From Acidimicrobiaceae bacterium (GTDB lineage Bacteria; Actinomycetota; Acidimicrobiia; Acidimicrobiales; Ilumatobacteraceae), in the NCBI GenBank assembly GCA_002698945.1, contig NZZV01000015.1, positions 1 through 40,585 of the forward strand: a DNA stretch of 40,585 bases, given 5' to 3'. The translations under genes were made by a program, and so were the position numbers. The notes under the pieces are model-generated. The model saw only the letters and a list, made by a program, of their open reading frames with translations, did not search any database and was not told where the DNA came from. Positions 7,377 to 15,221 of the stretch are shown here, one piece after another (within the stretch, counting starts at the first letter, position 1; each line of letters starts with the position of its first letter).

Positions 7377-8159
7377 ATGAGCACACCGGCCGCCATCCGC
7401 TCCTGGGAAGCGCACTTCACGCAGTACCGCAGCGTGTGGAAGACGAACGTGATGGGATCGTTCGTCCAACCGCTGCTGTATCTCCTCGGCATGGGGCTCG
7501 GGGTCGGCGCCCTCGTCGACGACAGCGGCCGCAGCGACGCCCTGCTCGACGGGCTCACCTACTTCCAGTTCCTCGCCCCCGGATTGCTCGCCACCACCGC
7601 GATGATGATCGCCGCCAACGAGGCGATGTGGCCGGTGCTCGGCGGGTTCAAGTGGTGGAAGAAGTTCCACTCCGAGGCGGCGACCCCGCTGACACCCAAC
7701 GAGATCGCCGGCGGCGTCGCCCTCTGGCAGATCACCAAGTCGTGCATCGCCGTCGTCGGCGTTGCGACCGTGCTCGCCCTCTTCCCCGACACCCGGTCGT
7801 GGGGGCTGCTGCTCGCGATCGTGTTCGGCACCCTCACCGGTGCCGCGTTCGCGGCGCCGATCAGTGCGTGGTCGGCGACCCGCGACGGCGACTACTCGTT
7901 CCCGACGATCAACCGCTTCGTCATCACGCCGCTGTTCCTGTTCGGCGGGGCCTTCTATCCGATCAGCCAACTCCCCGACTGGATGGAACCGATCGCGATC
8001 GCCACCCCGCTGTGGCACGGCGTCGAGCTGTGTCGCAACGCCGTCTACGACCGGCTCGAGTTCTGGCCGACGGTCGGTCATCTCGCCTACCTCGTCACCC
8101 TCGCTGTCGTCGGCTGGGTCATGGCCGCTCGCTCGTTCAACCGGAGGTTGACGCTGTGA
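7377..8159 (+). CDS. ABC-2 type transporter permease, first subunit
   Basis: 260 residues from ATG 7377. Six hydrophobic segments are visible (around 28-48, 60-85, 110-130, 140-160, 178-200 and 232-252), with WKTNVMGSFVQPLLYLLGMGLGVG near the N-terminus and the ABC-2 signature region FLFGGAFYPISQLPDWM. It forms the membrane channel with the next gene and is powered by the upstream ATPase. Its stop codon overlaps the next start (GTGA). Confidence 0.9.
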   Translation: MSTPAAIRSWEAHFTQYRSVWKTNVMGSFVQPLLYLLGMGLGVGALVDDSGRSDALLDGLTYFQFLAPGLLATTAMMIAANEAMWPVLGGFKWWKKFHSEAATPLTPNEIAGGVALWQITKSCIAVVGVATVLALFPDTRSWGLLLAIVFGTLTGAAFAAPISAWSATRDGDYSFPTINRFVITPLFLFGGAFYPISQLPDWMEPIAIATPLWHGVELCRNAVYDRLEFWPTVGHLAYLVTLAVVGWVMAARSFNRRLTL

Positions 8160-8968
8160 GCCTGATCGACGTCGCGCCACTGCGGATCGTCCCGCCACAG
8201 ATCCGCCACGCCCGCCGACCTCAGCGGATGCTCGAACGGCAGTGGATGGTGAATCGGGCCGGCGGCTGGATCATCTTCGTCACCGGCTTCTTCGAGCCGC
8301 TGTTCTATCTGCTGTCGATCCGTGTCGGCTTCGGCGCCCTCGTCGGCGACGTCGACGACGGCGGCACCCTCATCCCGTACGCGGAGTTCGTCGCGCCGGC
8401 GCTGATGGCGGCGTCGGCGATGAACGGCGCCGTGTACGAGTCGACGATGAACATCTTCTTCAAGATGAAGCACGAGAAGCTGTACGACGCCGTGCTGGCG
8501 ACGCCGATGACGTCCGGCGACGTCGCGCTCGGCGAGATCCTCAACGCGACACTGCGCGGTGCGGTGTACTCGGCGGCGTTCCTCGTGACGATGGGGGCGC
8601 TCGACATGACCGGCTCGTGGTGGTCGATCTTGATGCTGCCGGTGGCGGTCCTCATCGCGTTCTCGTTCAGCGCGATCGGGATGGCGGCGACGACGTTCAT
8701 GCGGTCGTGGGCCGACTTCGAGTACGTGCCCGCGGTCATGCTGCCGATGTTCCTGTTCTCGGCGACGTTCTATCCGCTGTCGTCGTACGGCGACTGGGCG
8801 TGGATCGTCCAACTCAGCCCGCTGTACCACGGCGTCGCCACGATGCGCGGCCTGAACACCGGCGACCTGAGCTGGGCGATGCTCGCCCATGTCGGCGTCC
8901 TGGCGGCGCTCGCCGTCGGCGGCCTCACCTTCACCGCCAGACGAATCGAACGCCTCCTCCTCCCCTGA
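8156..8968 (+). CDS. ABC-2 type transporter permease, second subunit
   Basis: 270 residues from GTG 8156, translationally coupled to the preceding permease by a 4-nt overlap. It has the same organisation: RQWMVNRAGGWIIFVTGFFEPLFYL at the N-terminus, six predicted helices, and FLFSATFYPLSSYGDW matching the FLFGGAFYPISQLPDW motif of its neighbour. The two are diverged paralogues that should form a heterodimeric channel, as in NodJ/DrrB exporters. An inverted-repeat-bounded cassette begins 19 nt after the stop. Confidence 0.9.
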   Translation: MSLIDVAPLRIVPPQIRHARRPQRMLERQWMVNRAGGWIIFVTGFFEPLFYLLSIRVGFGALVGDVDDGGTLIPYAEFVAPALMAASAMNGAVYESTMNIFFKMKHEKLYDAVLATPMTSGDVALGEILNATLRGAVYSAAFLVTMGALDMTGSWWSILMLPVAVLIAFSFSAIGMAATTFMRSWADFEYVPAVMLPMFLFSATFYPLSSYGDWAWIVQLSPLYHGVATMRGLNTGDLSWAMLAHVGVLAALAVGGLTFTARRIERLLLP

Positions 8969-8987
8969 CGACACCCAACCCCTGCTC

Positions 8988-9020
8988 CACCCCTGCCCAC
9001 TTTGTGGAAGCGATCAGGAC
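8988..9020. repeat. Left 33-bp terminal inverted repeat of the cassette
   Basis: It begins cacccctgcccactttgtgg and is identical, over 33 of 33 positions, to the reverse complement of 10209-10241. It starts 19 nt after the stop of the ABC permease. Confidence 0.9.
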
Positions 9021-9045
9021 GTCAGACGTCAACGAAGCTTTCACA
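9003..9045. repeat. Imperfect hairpin at the left cassette end
   Basis: TGTGGAAGC (9003-9011) pairs with GCTTTCACA (9037-9045), with one G-T pair. An inner GAC/GTC stem lies between. It shares the core GTGGAAGC with the three other hairpins of the cassette. Confidence 0.55.
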
Positions 9046-9059
9046 GAACGGTGGCCGGA

Positions 9060-9111
9060 ATTCTGTGGAAGCGAACATGCCCTACCTAGGGCATCCGCGC
9101 TTCCACAGAAT
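9060..9111. repeat. 52-nt hairpin on the left inner side of the cassette
   Basis: Arms attctgtggaagcg (9060-9073) and cgcttccacagaat (9098-9111) are perfect. A second stem, atgcccta/tagggcat, lies inside, separated by 3-nt internal loops. Outer arms match those at 10118-10169 and the overall length is also 52 nt. Confidence 0.85.
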
Positions 9112-9170
9112 CCCGCACGGTGAGGCCGGCGGTGAAGGGATCGGTGAGACCCGTCCGGTTCGCTCGGCCC

Positions 9171-10106
9171 ATGACCCGTGCAGACGAGCGTCTTGCGGCG
9201 CTCGCGACAGGTCAGCTGGGAGCGTTCTCACGCTCGCAGGCCAACGATCTCGGCCTGTCAGATCGCCAGCTTCGAAGCCGAGTCCAGAGCGGCTTCCTCA
9301 CACAGACCGGCCCCAACTCCTTCCGCTTCGCCGGCGTGCCGCCGAGTCTCGCCGGTGAGCTCCGGTCGGTCCTCCTCGATGTCGGCGATCCGGTGTGGGT
9401 GACCGGACCGACCGCAGCAGCCATCCACGGATTCGACGGCTTCGCGCTCCGTCGGCCGTTCCACCTCGTGATCCCGCGCGACCGCGCCGTCCGCCGATGG
9501 AACGCCGTCATCCACCGATCGCTCACCATCGACCCGATCGACTGCGAGGAAGTCGACGGCCTCGGGATCGTGTCGCCGGCTCGGACGATCATCGAGCTCG
9601 CCCGAATCGCCGATGCCGCACAGTTGTCGGCTGCGCTCGACAGCGCCATCCGTGACGGCAAGCTGATCGAACGGACGCTGCACCAGCGCATCGTCGCCCT
9701 GCGCTCCCAAGGCCGATTCGGACTCCCGCTGCTCGCTGAGGTGCTCGCCGGTCACGAGGTGACTCGCGGTGGGCACAGCTGGCTCGAGCGTGAGTACCTC
9801 CGTCTGCTCGAGCGGGCAAATCTGCCCTTGCCGGAGATGCAGCAGATCCTGGCCCGATCCGGCGACCGCCTCGTGCGCGTCGACTGCTACTTCCCGGGCA
9901 CCAATGTGGTCGTCGAACTGCTCGGCTATCGCTTCCATCGCTCCCGCTCCGACATGGCGCGCGACGCCGCTCGTGCCAATGCGCTGCTCGCCAAGGGCCT
10001 GCAGCCGTACCAGTTCACCTACGGACACATCGTCGCGGATCACCGCTACGTCGTGACGACGACGCGAGACGCACTCCGCCGGGCAGGGCTGCAACAGCCA
10101 GGTTGA
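9171..10106 (+). CDS. AbiEi-like winged-helix / DUF559 (Vsr-like PD-(D/E)XK) protein
   Basis: 311 residues from ATG 9171, where similarity starts (MTRADERLAALATGQLGAFSRSQA); an upstream GTG at 9120 is possible. The N-terminal part (about 1-75) resembles the winged helix of AbiEi antitoxins, and the middle (SPARTIIELARIAD) is typical of the same proteins. The C-terminus looks like a DUF559/Vsr-type nuclease fold: SWLEREYLRLLERANLPLPE, then VDCYFPGTNVVVELLGYRFH with candidate Asp and Glu, then the RDAARANALLAKGL helix. No AbiEii toxin is adjacent, so a classical toxin-antitoxin role is unlikely. It is the only gene in the inverted-repeat-bounded cassette; activity is unproven. Confidence 0.75.
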   Translation: MTRADERLAALATGQLGAFSRSQANDLGLSDRQLRSRVQSGFLTQTGPNSFRFAGVPPSLAGELRSVLLDVGDPVWVTGPTAAAIHGFDGFALRRPFHLVIPRDRAVRRWNAVIHRSLTIDPIDCEEVDGLGIVSPARTIIELARIADAAQLSAALDSAIRDGKLIERTLHQRIVALRSQGRFGLPLLAEVLAGHEVTRGGHSWLEREYLRLLERANLPLPEMQQILARSGDRLVRVDCYFPGTNVVVELLGYRFHRSRSDMARDAARANALLAKGLQPYQFTYGHIVADHRYVVTTTRDALRRAGLQQPG

Positions 10107-10117
10107 TGCGTCCCCGG

Positions 10118-10169
10118 ATTCTGTGGAAGCGACAACGCCCTCCTGTCGGCATGATCGCTTCCACAGAAT
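10118..10169. repeat. 52-nt hairpin on the right inner side of the cassette
   Basis: Arms attctgtggaagcga (10118-10132) and tcgcttccacagaat (10155-10169) are perfect 15-nt complements around a 22-nt loop. The loop differs from that of the left copy, whose arms are otherwise the same. Confidence 0.85.
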
Positions 10170-10181
10170 TCTGAGCCCAAG

Positions 10182-10228
10182 TTTCTGGAGGCGATGAGGA
10201 CGGCGGCGGTCCTGATCGCTTCCACAAA
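10182..10228. repeat. Imperfect hairpin at the right cassette end
   Basis: The arms 10182-10201 and 10209-10228 pair over 20 positions with three mismatches and a 7-nt loop. The right arm overlaps the 33-bp inverted repeat. It mirrors the imperfect hairpin at 9003-9045. Confidence 0.7.
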
Positions 10229-10241
10229 GTGGGCAGGGGTG
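10209..10241. repeat. Right 33-bp terminal inverted repeat of the cassette
   Basis: Exact reverse complement of 8988-9020. It starts gtcctgatcgcttccacaaa and runs into the direct repeat described next. Confidence 0.9.
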
Positions 10242-10271
10242 AAGGCAGGGCAAAGTGGGCAGGGGTGAAGG
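10225..10271 (+). repeat. Two 21-nt direct repeats with a 26-nt period
   Basis: A 21-nt sequence beginning caaagtgggcaggggtgaag occurs at 10225-10245 and again at 10251-10271. The first copy contains the outer end of the right inverted repeat, so the edge of the cassette looks duplicated. Confidence 0.85.
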
Positions 10272-10317
10272 AAGCGTGAACTCGGTGGCGCCGGATGGGT
10301 GGGGGTGTGGTTGGTCG

Positions 10318-10323
10318 TACGCT
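10318..10323 (+). promoter_or_regulatory. Candidate leaderless -10 box for msrA
   Basis: TACGCT ends 6 nt before ATG 10330. The intervening gggggc could also act as a weak ribosome binding site if transcription starts further upstream. Confidence 0.45.
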
Positions 10324-10329
10324 GGGGGC

Positions 10330-11022
10330 ATGTTCTCGCGTGAGAAGACCCGGATGATCACCGCAGACGAGGCCCTGCCCGGTCGCGACACGCCGGTGCA
10401 GGTGAACCCGGAGCACGTGGTGCTCGGCACACCGATCGTGCCGCCGTTCCCCGAGGGCACCGAACAGATCGTCGTCGCGATGGGCTGCTTCTGGGGTGCC
10501 GAACGCATCTTCTGGCAGTTGCCCGGCGTGTACACCACCGCCGCCGGCTACATGGGCGGGTGGACCACGCACCCCACGTACGAAGAGACGTGCACGGCCC
10601 GCACCGGCCACACCGAGTCGGTGCTCGTCGTGTACGACCCCGAGCAGATCACCGTCGACCAGCTCATGAAGGCGTTCTGGGAGAACCACGACCCGACGAC
10701 CCCGAACCGGCAGGGCAACGACATCGGCACCCAGTACCGATCCGCCGTGTTCGCCAGCACCCAGGAGCAGCTCGACGCCGTGCTCGCCTCGCGCGATCGG
10801 TACCAACGAGCACTGACCGACGCCGGCTACGGCGAGATCACGACCCAGATCGCACTCGCCGACGACGCCGGCGACGGCGTGTTCTACTACGCCGAGGACT
10901 ACCACCAGGGGTACCTGCACAAGCACCCGACGGGGTACTGCAACCACGGCTTCTGCCAGGTCGGTTACGACCTCGAGGCGCACGGCCAGGGCACGGCCCG
11001 CGCCACCCTGCCCGACGCCTGA
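10330..11022 (+). CDS. msrA: Peptide-methionine (S)-S-oxide reductase MsrA
   Basis: 230 residues from ATG 10330; the longer frame upstream runs into repeats. The active-site motif GCFWGAER places the catalytic Cys at residue 53, and [11 protein letters not shown] near the C-terminus holds two resolving Cys. [23 protein letters not shown] and the [23 protein letters not shown] segments are diagnostic. It reduces methionine-S-sulfoxide in proteins using thioredoxin, acting in the cytosol. The N-terminal extension [20 protein letters not shown] is common in longer actinobacterial MsrA. It appears to be a single-gene unit. Confidence 0.95.
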   Translation: MFSREKTRMITADEALPGRDTPVQVNPEHVVLGTPIVPPFPEGTEQIVVAMGCFWGAERIFWQLPGVYTTAAGYMGGWTTHPTYEETCTARTGHTESVLVVYDPEQITVDQLMKAFWENHDPTTPNRQGNDIGTQYRSAVFASTQEQLDAVLASRDRYQRALTDAGYGEITTQIALADDAGDGVFYYAEDYHQGYLHKHPTGYCNHGFCQVGYDLEAHGQGTARATLPDA

Positions 11023-11151
11023 CACCGCGCGTTCGGTCGTCGTCGCCAACCTGGCGCGGGCCAGTACGTGCCGGGTTCCGGTCCGAGACCGATTCGAGGC
11101 GCATCGTCGCCCGCACGGGTGACGCCGTCCGGCGAGGGGTTCACCGAACGG

Positions 11152-11190
11152 TAGGCTCCCGTTCACGTGACCAGCGGGAGCCGGTCACGT
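11152..11190 (+). promoter_or_regulatory. Promoter region with two interlaced perfect 8-bp palindromes
   Basis: TAGGCT (11152-11157) is a -10 candidate for the gene at 11228. ggctcccg (11154-11161) is complementary to cgggagcc (11175-11182), while acgtgacc (11165-11172) is complementary to ggtcacgt (11183-11190), so the two stems interlock. With transcription starting near 11164, the second hairpin would form the 5' end of the leader, ahead of a gaggag ribosome binding site. Confidence 0.5.
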
Positions 11191-11227
11191 ACCCCCAGCA
11201 CGACGACCCGATGAGGAGACGCGCACG

Positions 11228-11497
11228 ATGGCCGGATTCATGGACAAGCTCAAGGACACCTTCGGCAAGGCCAAGGTGAAGATCGACGACGCGATGGAGA
11301 GCGAGCAGGTCGAGAAGGCCAAGGTGAAGGCGAGCGAACTCGCCGACAAGGCGAGCACGACCGCCAAGGAGACCTACGAGAAGGTGTCCGACAAGGCCAA
11401 GGGTGGCGACAAGCCGGCGAACATCAGCGGCCCCGAGGCGCTCGGCGACACCGACACGCCGACGGCAGAGGCTGCCGCGGCCGACGACCAGGCCTGA
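11228..11497 (+). CDS. Small amphipathic, Lys/Ala-rich protein (LEA- or CsbD-like)
   Basis: 89 residues with a good ribosome binding site (gatgaggag, about 10 nt before ATG). The first 60 residues form one long amphipathic helix of alternating Lys and Asp/Glu (MDKLKDTFGKAKVKIDD, ELADKASTTAKETYEKVSDKAK); the tail is acidic and disordered. The composition recalls LEA-like stress proteins and the MT0933-type antitoxin family, but I cannot assign either. It is preceded by a structured leader with interlaced palindromes, hinting at regulation. Confidence 0.7.
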   Translation: MAGFMDKLKDTFGKAKVKIDDAMESEQVEKAKVKASELADKASTTAKETYEKVSDKAKGGDKPANISGPEALGDTDTPTAEAAAADDQA

Positions 11498-11524
11498 ACC
11501 CCGACACCACCGACTCGACTGTTC

Positions 11525-11557
11525 GACGACGGGCCGCCGGCTGGGCGGTCCGTCGTC
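11525..11557. terminator. Bidirectional terminator between convergent genes
   Basis: Arms 11525-11538 and 11544-11557 pair over 14 positions (one G-T pair) around a 5-nt loop. The site lies between the stop at 11497 (plus) and the stop at 11579 (minus). Confidence 0.7.
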
Positions 11558-11578
11558 GCGTCCGGAGACGTCCAGGCG

Positions 11579-13426
11579 TCAGGGCAAGCCGACGCGGAGC
11601 TGAGCGGCGTACCGGCCGTCGCGGTCGAGCAGCTCGGCGTGAGAGCCGAGTTCGACGATCCGGCCTTGCTCCAAGAACGCGATCCGATCCGCCGACCGCA
11701 CGGTCGACAACCGGTGGGCGATCACGATCGCGGTACGTCCGTGGAGCGCGGCGTCGATCGACGCCTGCACCTGGGCTTCGTTGTCGTTGTCGAGGTGGCT
11801 GGTCGCCTCGTCGAGGATCATGATGGCCGGATCCTTCAGCAGGAGTCGCGCGATCGCGACCCGCTGCTTCTCGCCGCCGCTCAGGCGGTAGCCGCGTTCG
11901 CCGACGACGGTGTCGTAGCCGTCGGGTAGGGCGGCGATCGTGTCGTGGATGCGGGCCGCCCGGCACGCTTCGACCAGGTCGACGTCGCTCGCATCGGGTC
12001 GGGCGTACCGCAGATTGTCGGCGATCGACTCGTGGAACAGGTGTGGATCCTGCGACACGACACCGATCGCGCCGCGCAGCGAATCGAGGGTGAGGTCGCG
12101 GACGTCGACGCCGTCGACCAACACGGCGCCCTCGGTGACGTCGTAGAGCCGCGGGATCAGCGAAACGAGGGTGCTCTTGCCCGCGCCCGACGCGCCGACG
12201 AGGGCGAGCGTCTCCCCCGGTGCGACGCGCAGCGACAGCCCGGCCAGCACGTCGACGTCGGGATCGGCCCCCGGGATCGCCTGGGTCTCCATCGACGCGA
12301 TCGCCGACGCCGCCGCCGGCGGATACCGGAACCGCACGTCGCGCAACTCGACCTCACCGCGCGCTGCGACCAGGTCGACGGCACCCGGCCGGTCGCTGAT
12401 CGGTTCGGGTGCGTCGAGCACTTCGAACACCCGCTCGAACGACACCATCGACGTCATCAGGTCGACGCGGGCGTTCGTCAGCCCGGTCAGCGGCTGGTAC
12501 ACCCGGGTGACCAGTGCGGCGAGGGCCACGAGTGTGCCAGCGGTGATGTCACCGCTCACGACGAGCTGACCGCCGATGCCGTAGATCGCGGCCGTGCCGA
12601 CGGCGGCCACCAGACCGAGGGCGACGAAGAACACCCGTCCCAGCATCGCCGCGCGCACCCCGGCGTCGCGCACCGCGTGGGCACGCCGATCGAACTGGTC
12701 CTGCTCACGGTCGAGGGTGCCGAACAGCTTGACGAGCATCGCGCCCGACACGTTGAACCGCTCGGTCATCTGGGTGTTCATGGCGGCGTTGTGCTGCATC
12801 TGCTCGCGCGAGATGTCCTGCAGCCGCCGGCCGACCCGGCGAGCGGGCACGATGAACACCGGCAACACGATCAGGGCGAGGATCGTCAACCGCCATTCCA
12901 GCGCGAGCATCGCGGCGAGTGTGGTGACGAGCACGACGACATTGCTGACGACGCTGCCGAGCGTGGAGGTGACGGCGCTCTGGGCGCCGACGACGTCGTT
13001 GTTGAGCCGGCTCGTGATCGTGCCCGTCGGGGTACGGGTGAAAAACGCGAGCGGCAACCGCTGCACCTTGGCGAACAAGGCGCTGCGCAGGTCGGAGATC
13101 AGCCCCTCACCGACGCGGGCGCTGCACCACCGCTGGAAGATCTGGAGGACCGCGTCGGCCAGCGCGGCGGCCACGGCGATGCCGGCGAGCCACCAGATCT
13201 GTTGCCGGTCGGCCTCGGGGATCGCGTCGTCGAGGATCGCCCGCACGACGAACGGTGGGACCAACGCCAGCAGCGCCGCGGCCAGGATGGCCACGAGGAA
13301 CAACACGATCGTGCCGCGGTACGGACGGGCGAACTGCCAGACACGTCGCATCGTGTCGCGACCGACCGCCGCGTCCTTCACGGCGTCGGAATCGCGGGGC
13401 ATCATGTGGTGGGGGCCCATGCGCAC
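11579..13426 (-). CDS. ABC exporter, fused permease-ATPase (MsbA/LmrA type)
   Basis: 615 residues from GTG 13426; ATG 13420 is an alternative, but a TAGCCT box 6 nt before the GTG supports the longer form. Six transmembrane helices in the first 330 residues are followed by a nucleotide-binding domain with Walker A GASGAGKST, signature LSGGEKQR, Walker B IMILDEATSHLD and H-loop AHRLSTV, all intact. It should work as a homodimer exporting lipids or hydrophobic compounds from the inner leaflet. It is divergent from the lipoprotein peptidase gene and convergent with the small LEA-like gene. Substrate unknown. Confidence 0.93.
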   Translation of the reverse strand: MRMGPHHMMPRDSDAVKDAAVGRDTMRRVWQFARPYRGTIVLFLVAILAAALLALVPPFVVRAILDDAIPEADRQQIWWLAGIAVAAALADAVLQIFQRWCSARVGEGLISDLRSALFAKVQRLPLAFFTRTPTGTITSRLNNDVVGAQSAVTSTLGSVVSNVVVLVTTLAAMLALEWRLTILALIVLPVFIVPARRVGRRLQDISREQMQHNAAMNTQMTERFNVSGAMLVKLFGTLDREQDQFDRRAHAVRDAGVRAAMLGRVFFVALGLVAAVGTAAIYGIGGQLVVSGDITAGTLVALAALVTRVYQPLTGLTNARVDLMTSMVSFERVFEVLDAPEPISDRPGAVDLVAARGEVELRDVRFRYPPAAASAIASMETQAIPGADPDVDVLAGLSLRVAPGETLALVGASGAGKSTLVSLIPRLYDVTEGAVLVDGVDVRDLTLDSLRGAIGVVSQDPHLFHESIADNLRYARPDASDVDLVEACRAARIHDTIAALPDGYDTVVGERGYRLSGGEKQRVAIARLLLKDPAIMILDEATSHLDNDNEAQVQASIDAALHGRTAIVIAHRLSTVRSADRIAFLEQGRIVELGSHAELLDRDGRYAAQLRVGLP

Positions 13427-13432
13427 GCTTGC

Positions 13433-13438
13433 AGGCTA
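13433..13438 (-). promoter_or_regulatory. Candidate leaderless -10 box for the MsbA-like exporter
   Basis: TAGCCT on the minus strand ends 6 nt before GTG 13426. It favours that start over the internal ATG at 13420. Confidence 0.45.
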
Positions 13439-13519
13439 CGACCGCGTACCCATTGCGCCCCCTGAGAGCGAGCGGAACGACGAGTCGGCAGCGTCCGACG
13501 GGTCGTGGGCGTTCGCCCC

Positions 13520-13525
13520 TACGCT
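13520..13525 (+). promoter_or_regulatory. Candidate leaderless -10 box for the secreted peptidase
   Basis: TACGCT ends 8 nt before ATG 13534. No Shine-Dalgarno sequence is visible. Confidence 0.5.
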
Positions 13526-13533
13526 GCTGCGAC

Positions 13534-15150
13534 ATGACCGGGCGCATGCGAGCGGCGGTGGCCGCCCTCACCTTGACCACCCTGACGTTGGCGGCGTGCA
13601 GCTCCGACACCGACGACGACGACGCCGCTCCGACGAGCACCGAGGAAGTCGCCCCGACCACGACCACCGATCCGACGGACGGCGACGGCGAGGGCAACGG
13701 CGACGCTGACGACGATGTCACCGGGACGACGGTCGCCGACGAGCAGGTCGAATCGGCGGAGCAGGACGAGGGGCCGTACGTGCCGGAGACGATCGAGTGG
13801 AGCGAGTTCGATGACGCCACCGACGTGGCGACGTTGACGGTGCCGGTCGACTACGACGACCCGAGCGGCGAACAGTTCGAGTTGTTCGTCGCCCGCCACC
13901 GGGCTCTCGAGCCCGACCAACGCATCGGCTCGCTGCTGATCAACCCCGGCGGTCCCGGCTTCGGTGGTTCCGACTACGCCCTGTTCGCCACCCAGGTCTT
14001 CGACCGCGAGCTGCTCGACCGGTTCGACATCGTCGGCTGGGATCCGCGCGGCACCGGCGAGTCGGAGCCGGCGATCGATTGCATCGACGACTACGACCCG
14101 TACTTCAACGCCATCGACCTCACCCCCGACACCGACGAGGAACGCACGACCGCCGTCGGCGTCGCGGCCAACTTCGTCGAGGCGTGCGAGACGAACAACG
14201 CCGGCTACCTCGAGCACGTCGGCACCAACAACTCGGCTCGCGACATCGACTCGCTGCGCCAGGCACTCGGTGAGGACGAGATCTCGTACTTCGGGTTCAG
14301 CTACGGCAGCGAGCTCGGCGCCACGTGGGCCACCCTCTTCCCCGACACCGTCCGCGCCGCGGTGCTCGACGGCGCCGCCGACCCGAACGCCGACGCACTC
14401 GAGGGTTCGCTGCAACAGATGGCCGGCTTCCAGGCCTCGCTCGAGACGTTCCTGTCGCAGTGCAGCGCGGAGACCGACTGCGAGTTCCACAACGACGGTG
14501 ACGCCGAGACGGCGTTCGTCGAACTGCTCACATCACTCGACGCCGAGCCGGTCGAGGTCGAACCCGACCGTCCGCCGGTGAATCGCGACGTCGCGTTGGT
14601 CGCCACGATCCAGGCGATGTACTCCGAGTCGTTCTGGCCGGCATTGGAGCGCGCACTCGCCGATGCGGCGGAGGGAGACGCCGCTGGTCTGCTCGCCCTC
14701 AACGATGCGTACTACCAACGCCAGGCCGACGGCACGTACGGCAACGAGCTCGAGGCGTTCCAGGTGATCTCGTGCGCCGACACCGACGACCGGCAGACCG
14801 TCGAGGAGGCCGACGCCGAGATCGAGCTGATCCGCGAGGTCGCTCCGCTGCTCGTCCCGGACGGCTCGGTCGGCGGGTATTTCTGTACGTTCTTCGATGC
14901 CCCGGTCGACCCGCGGGTCGAGATCACCGGCGCCGGCGCCGGACCGATCGTCGTGATCGGCACGACCGGCGACCCGGCCACCCCGTTCGAGTCGACGGTC
15001 CGGATGGCCGAGACGTTGGAAGATGGCCGCCTGGTGATCGTCGAGGCCGATCAGCACACCGGCTATGGCGTCAACCGGTGCGTGATCGACGTCGTCAACG
15101 ACTACCTGATCGACCTCGACGCCCCCGAGTCCGGCACCGAGTGCCGCTGA
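13534..15150 (+). CDS. Secreted alpha/beta-hydrolase lipoprotein, tripeptidyl aminopeptidase-like
   Basis: 538 residues. A lipoprotein signal (MTGRMRAAVAALTLTTLTLAAC) with the modified Cys near residue 22 is followed by an acidic and Thr-rich linker to about 80. The hydrolase domain has the oxyanion-loop sequence NPGGPGFGG, WDPRGTGES, the nucleophile Ser256 in GFSYGSELG, Asp480 in TTGDPATPF and His508 in DQHTGYG. This architecture matches Streptomyces SlpD/SlpE tripeptidyl aminopeptidases and mycobacterial Hip1/CaeA. It likely trims peptides outside the membrane. GFSYGS and the C-terminal NRCVIDVVNDYL are family hallmarks. An alternative start is ATG 13546. Confidence 0.88.
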   Translation: MTGRMRAAVAALTLTTLTLAACSSDTDDDDAAPTSTEEVAPTTTTDPTDGDGEGNGDADDDVTGTTVADEQVESAEQDEGPYVPETIEWSEFDDATDVATLTVPVDYDDPSGEQFELFVARHRALEPDQRIGSLLINPGGPGFGGSDYALFATQVFDRELLDRFDIVGWDPRGTGESEPAIDCIDDYDPYFNAIDLTPDTDEERTTAVGVAANFVEACETNNAGYLEHVGTNNSARDIDSLRQALGEDEISYFGFSYGSELGATWATLFPDTVRAAVLDGAADPNADALEGSLQQMAGFQASLETFLSQCSAETDCEFHNDGDAETAFVELLTSLDAEPVEVEPDRPPVNRDVALVATIQAMYSESFWPALERALADAAEGDAAGLLALNDAYYQRQADGTYGNELEAFQVISCADTDDRQTVEEADAEIELIREVAPLLVPDGSVGGYFCTFFDAPVDPRVEITGAGAGPIVVIGTTGDPATPFESTVRMAETLEDGRLVIVEADQHTGYGVNRCVIDVVNDYLIDLDAPESGTECR

Positions 15151-15161
15151 ACTGATCGAGC

Positions 15162-15178
15162 GCCGCCCGGCGGGCGGC
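15162..15178. terminator. GC-rich hairpin between convergent genes
   Basis: gccgccc (15162-15168) pairs with gggcggc (15172-15178) around a 3-nt loop, 12 nt after the peptidase stop. No T-tract follows. Confidence 0.5.
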
Positions 15179-15221
15179 CGCACCGTCCTCACGACGGCGC
15201 GGCTGCCCACACCGGTGCGGG

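Larger units (their letters stand above)
8988..10241. mobile_element. Cassette bounded by perfect 33-bp inverted repeats, carrying one AbiEi-like/DUF559 gene
   Basis: The sequence at 8988-9020 is the exact reverse complement of 10209-10241. Inside each end lies an imperfect hairpin and then a 52-nt hairpin, arranged as mirror images around one gene. No transposase is encoded and I see no target-site duplication. Size (1254 bp) and ends resemble an insertion sequence or a REP-type unit, but mobility is inference. Confidence 0.6.

Noticed and set aside
9171-10106. Type IV toxin-antitoxin system
   Set aside because: Only the AbiEi-like part is present; no AbiEii nucleotidyltransferase gene lies on either side.
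8988-10241. Ordinary insertion sequence
   Set aside because: Terminal inverted repeats are present, but there is no transposase or DDE/HUH motif and no visible target-site duplication.
11154-11190. H-type RNA pseudoknot
   Set aside because: The interlaced stems leave no nucleotide to cross an 8-bp groove, so both stems cannot form together; mutually exclusive hairpins or a DNA operator fit better.
11945-13465. Large reading frames antisense to the MsbA-like exporter
   Set aside because: They mirror codon bias of the real gene, are Arg/Asp/His-rich and show no domain.
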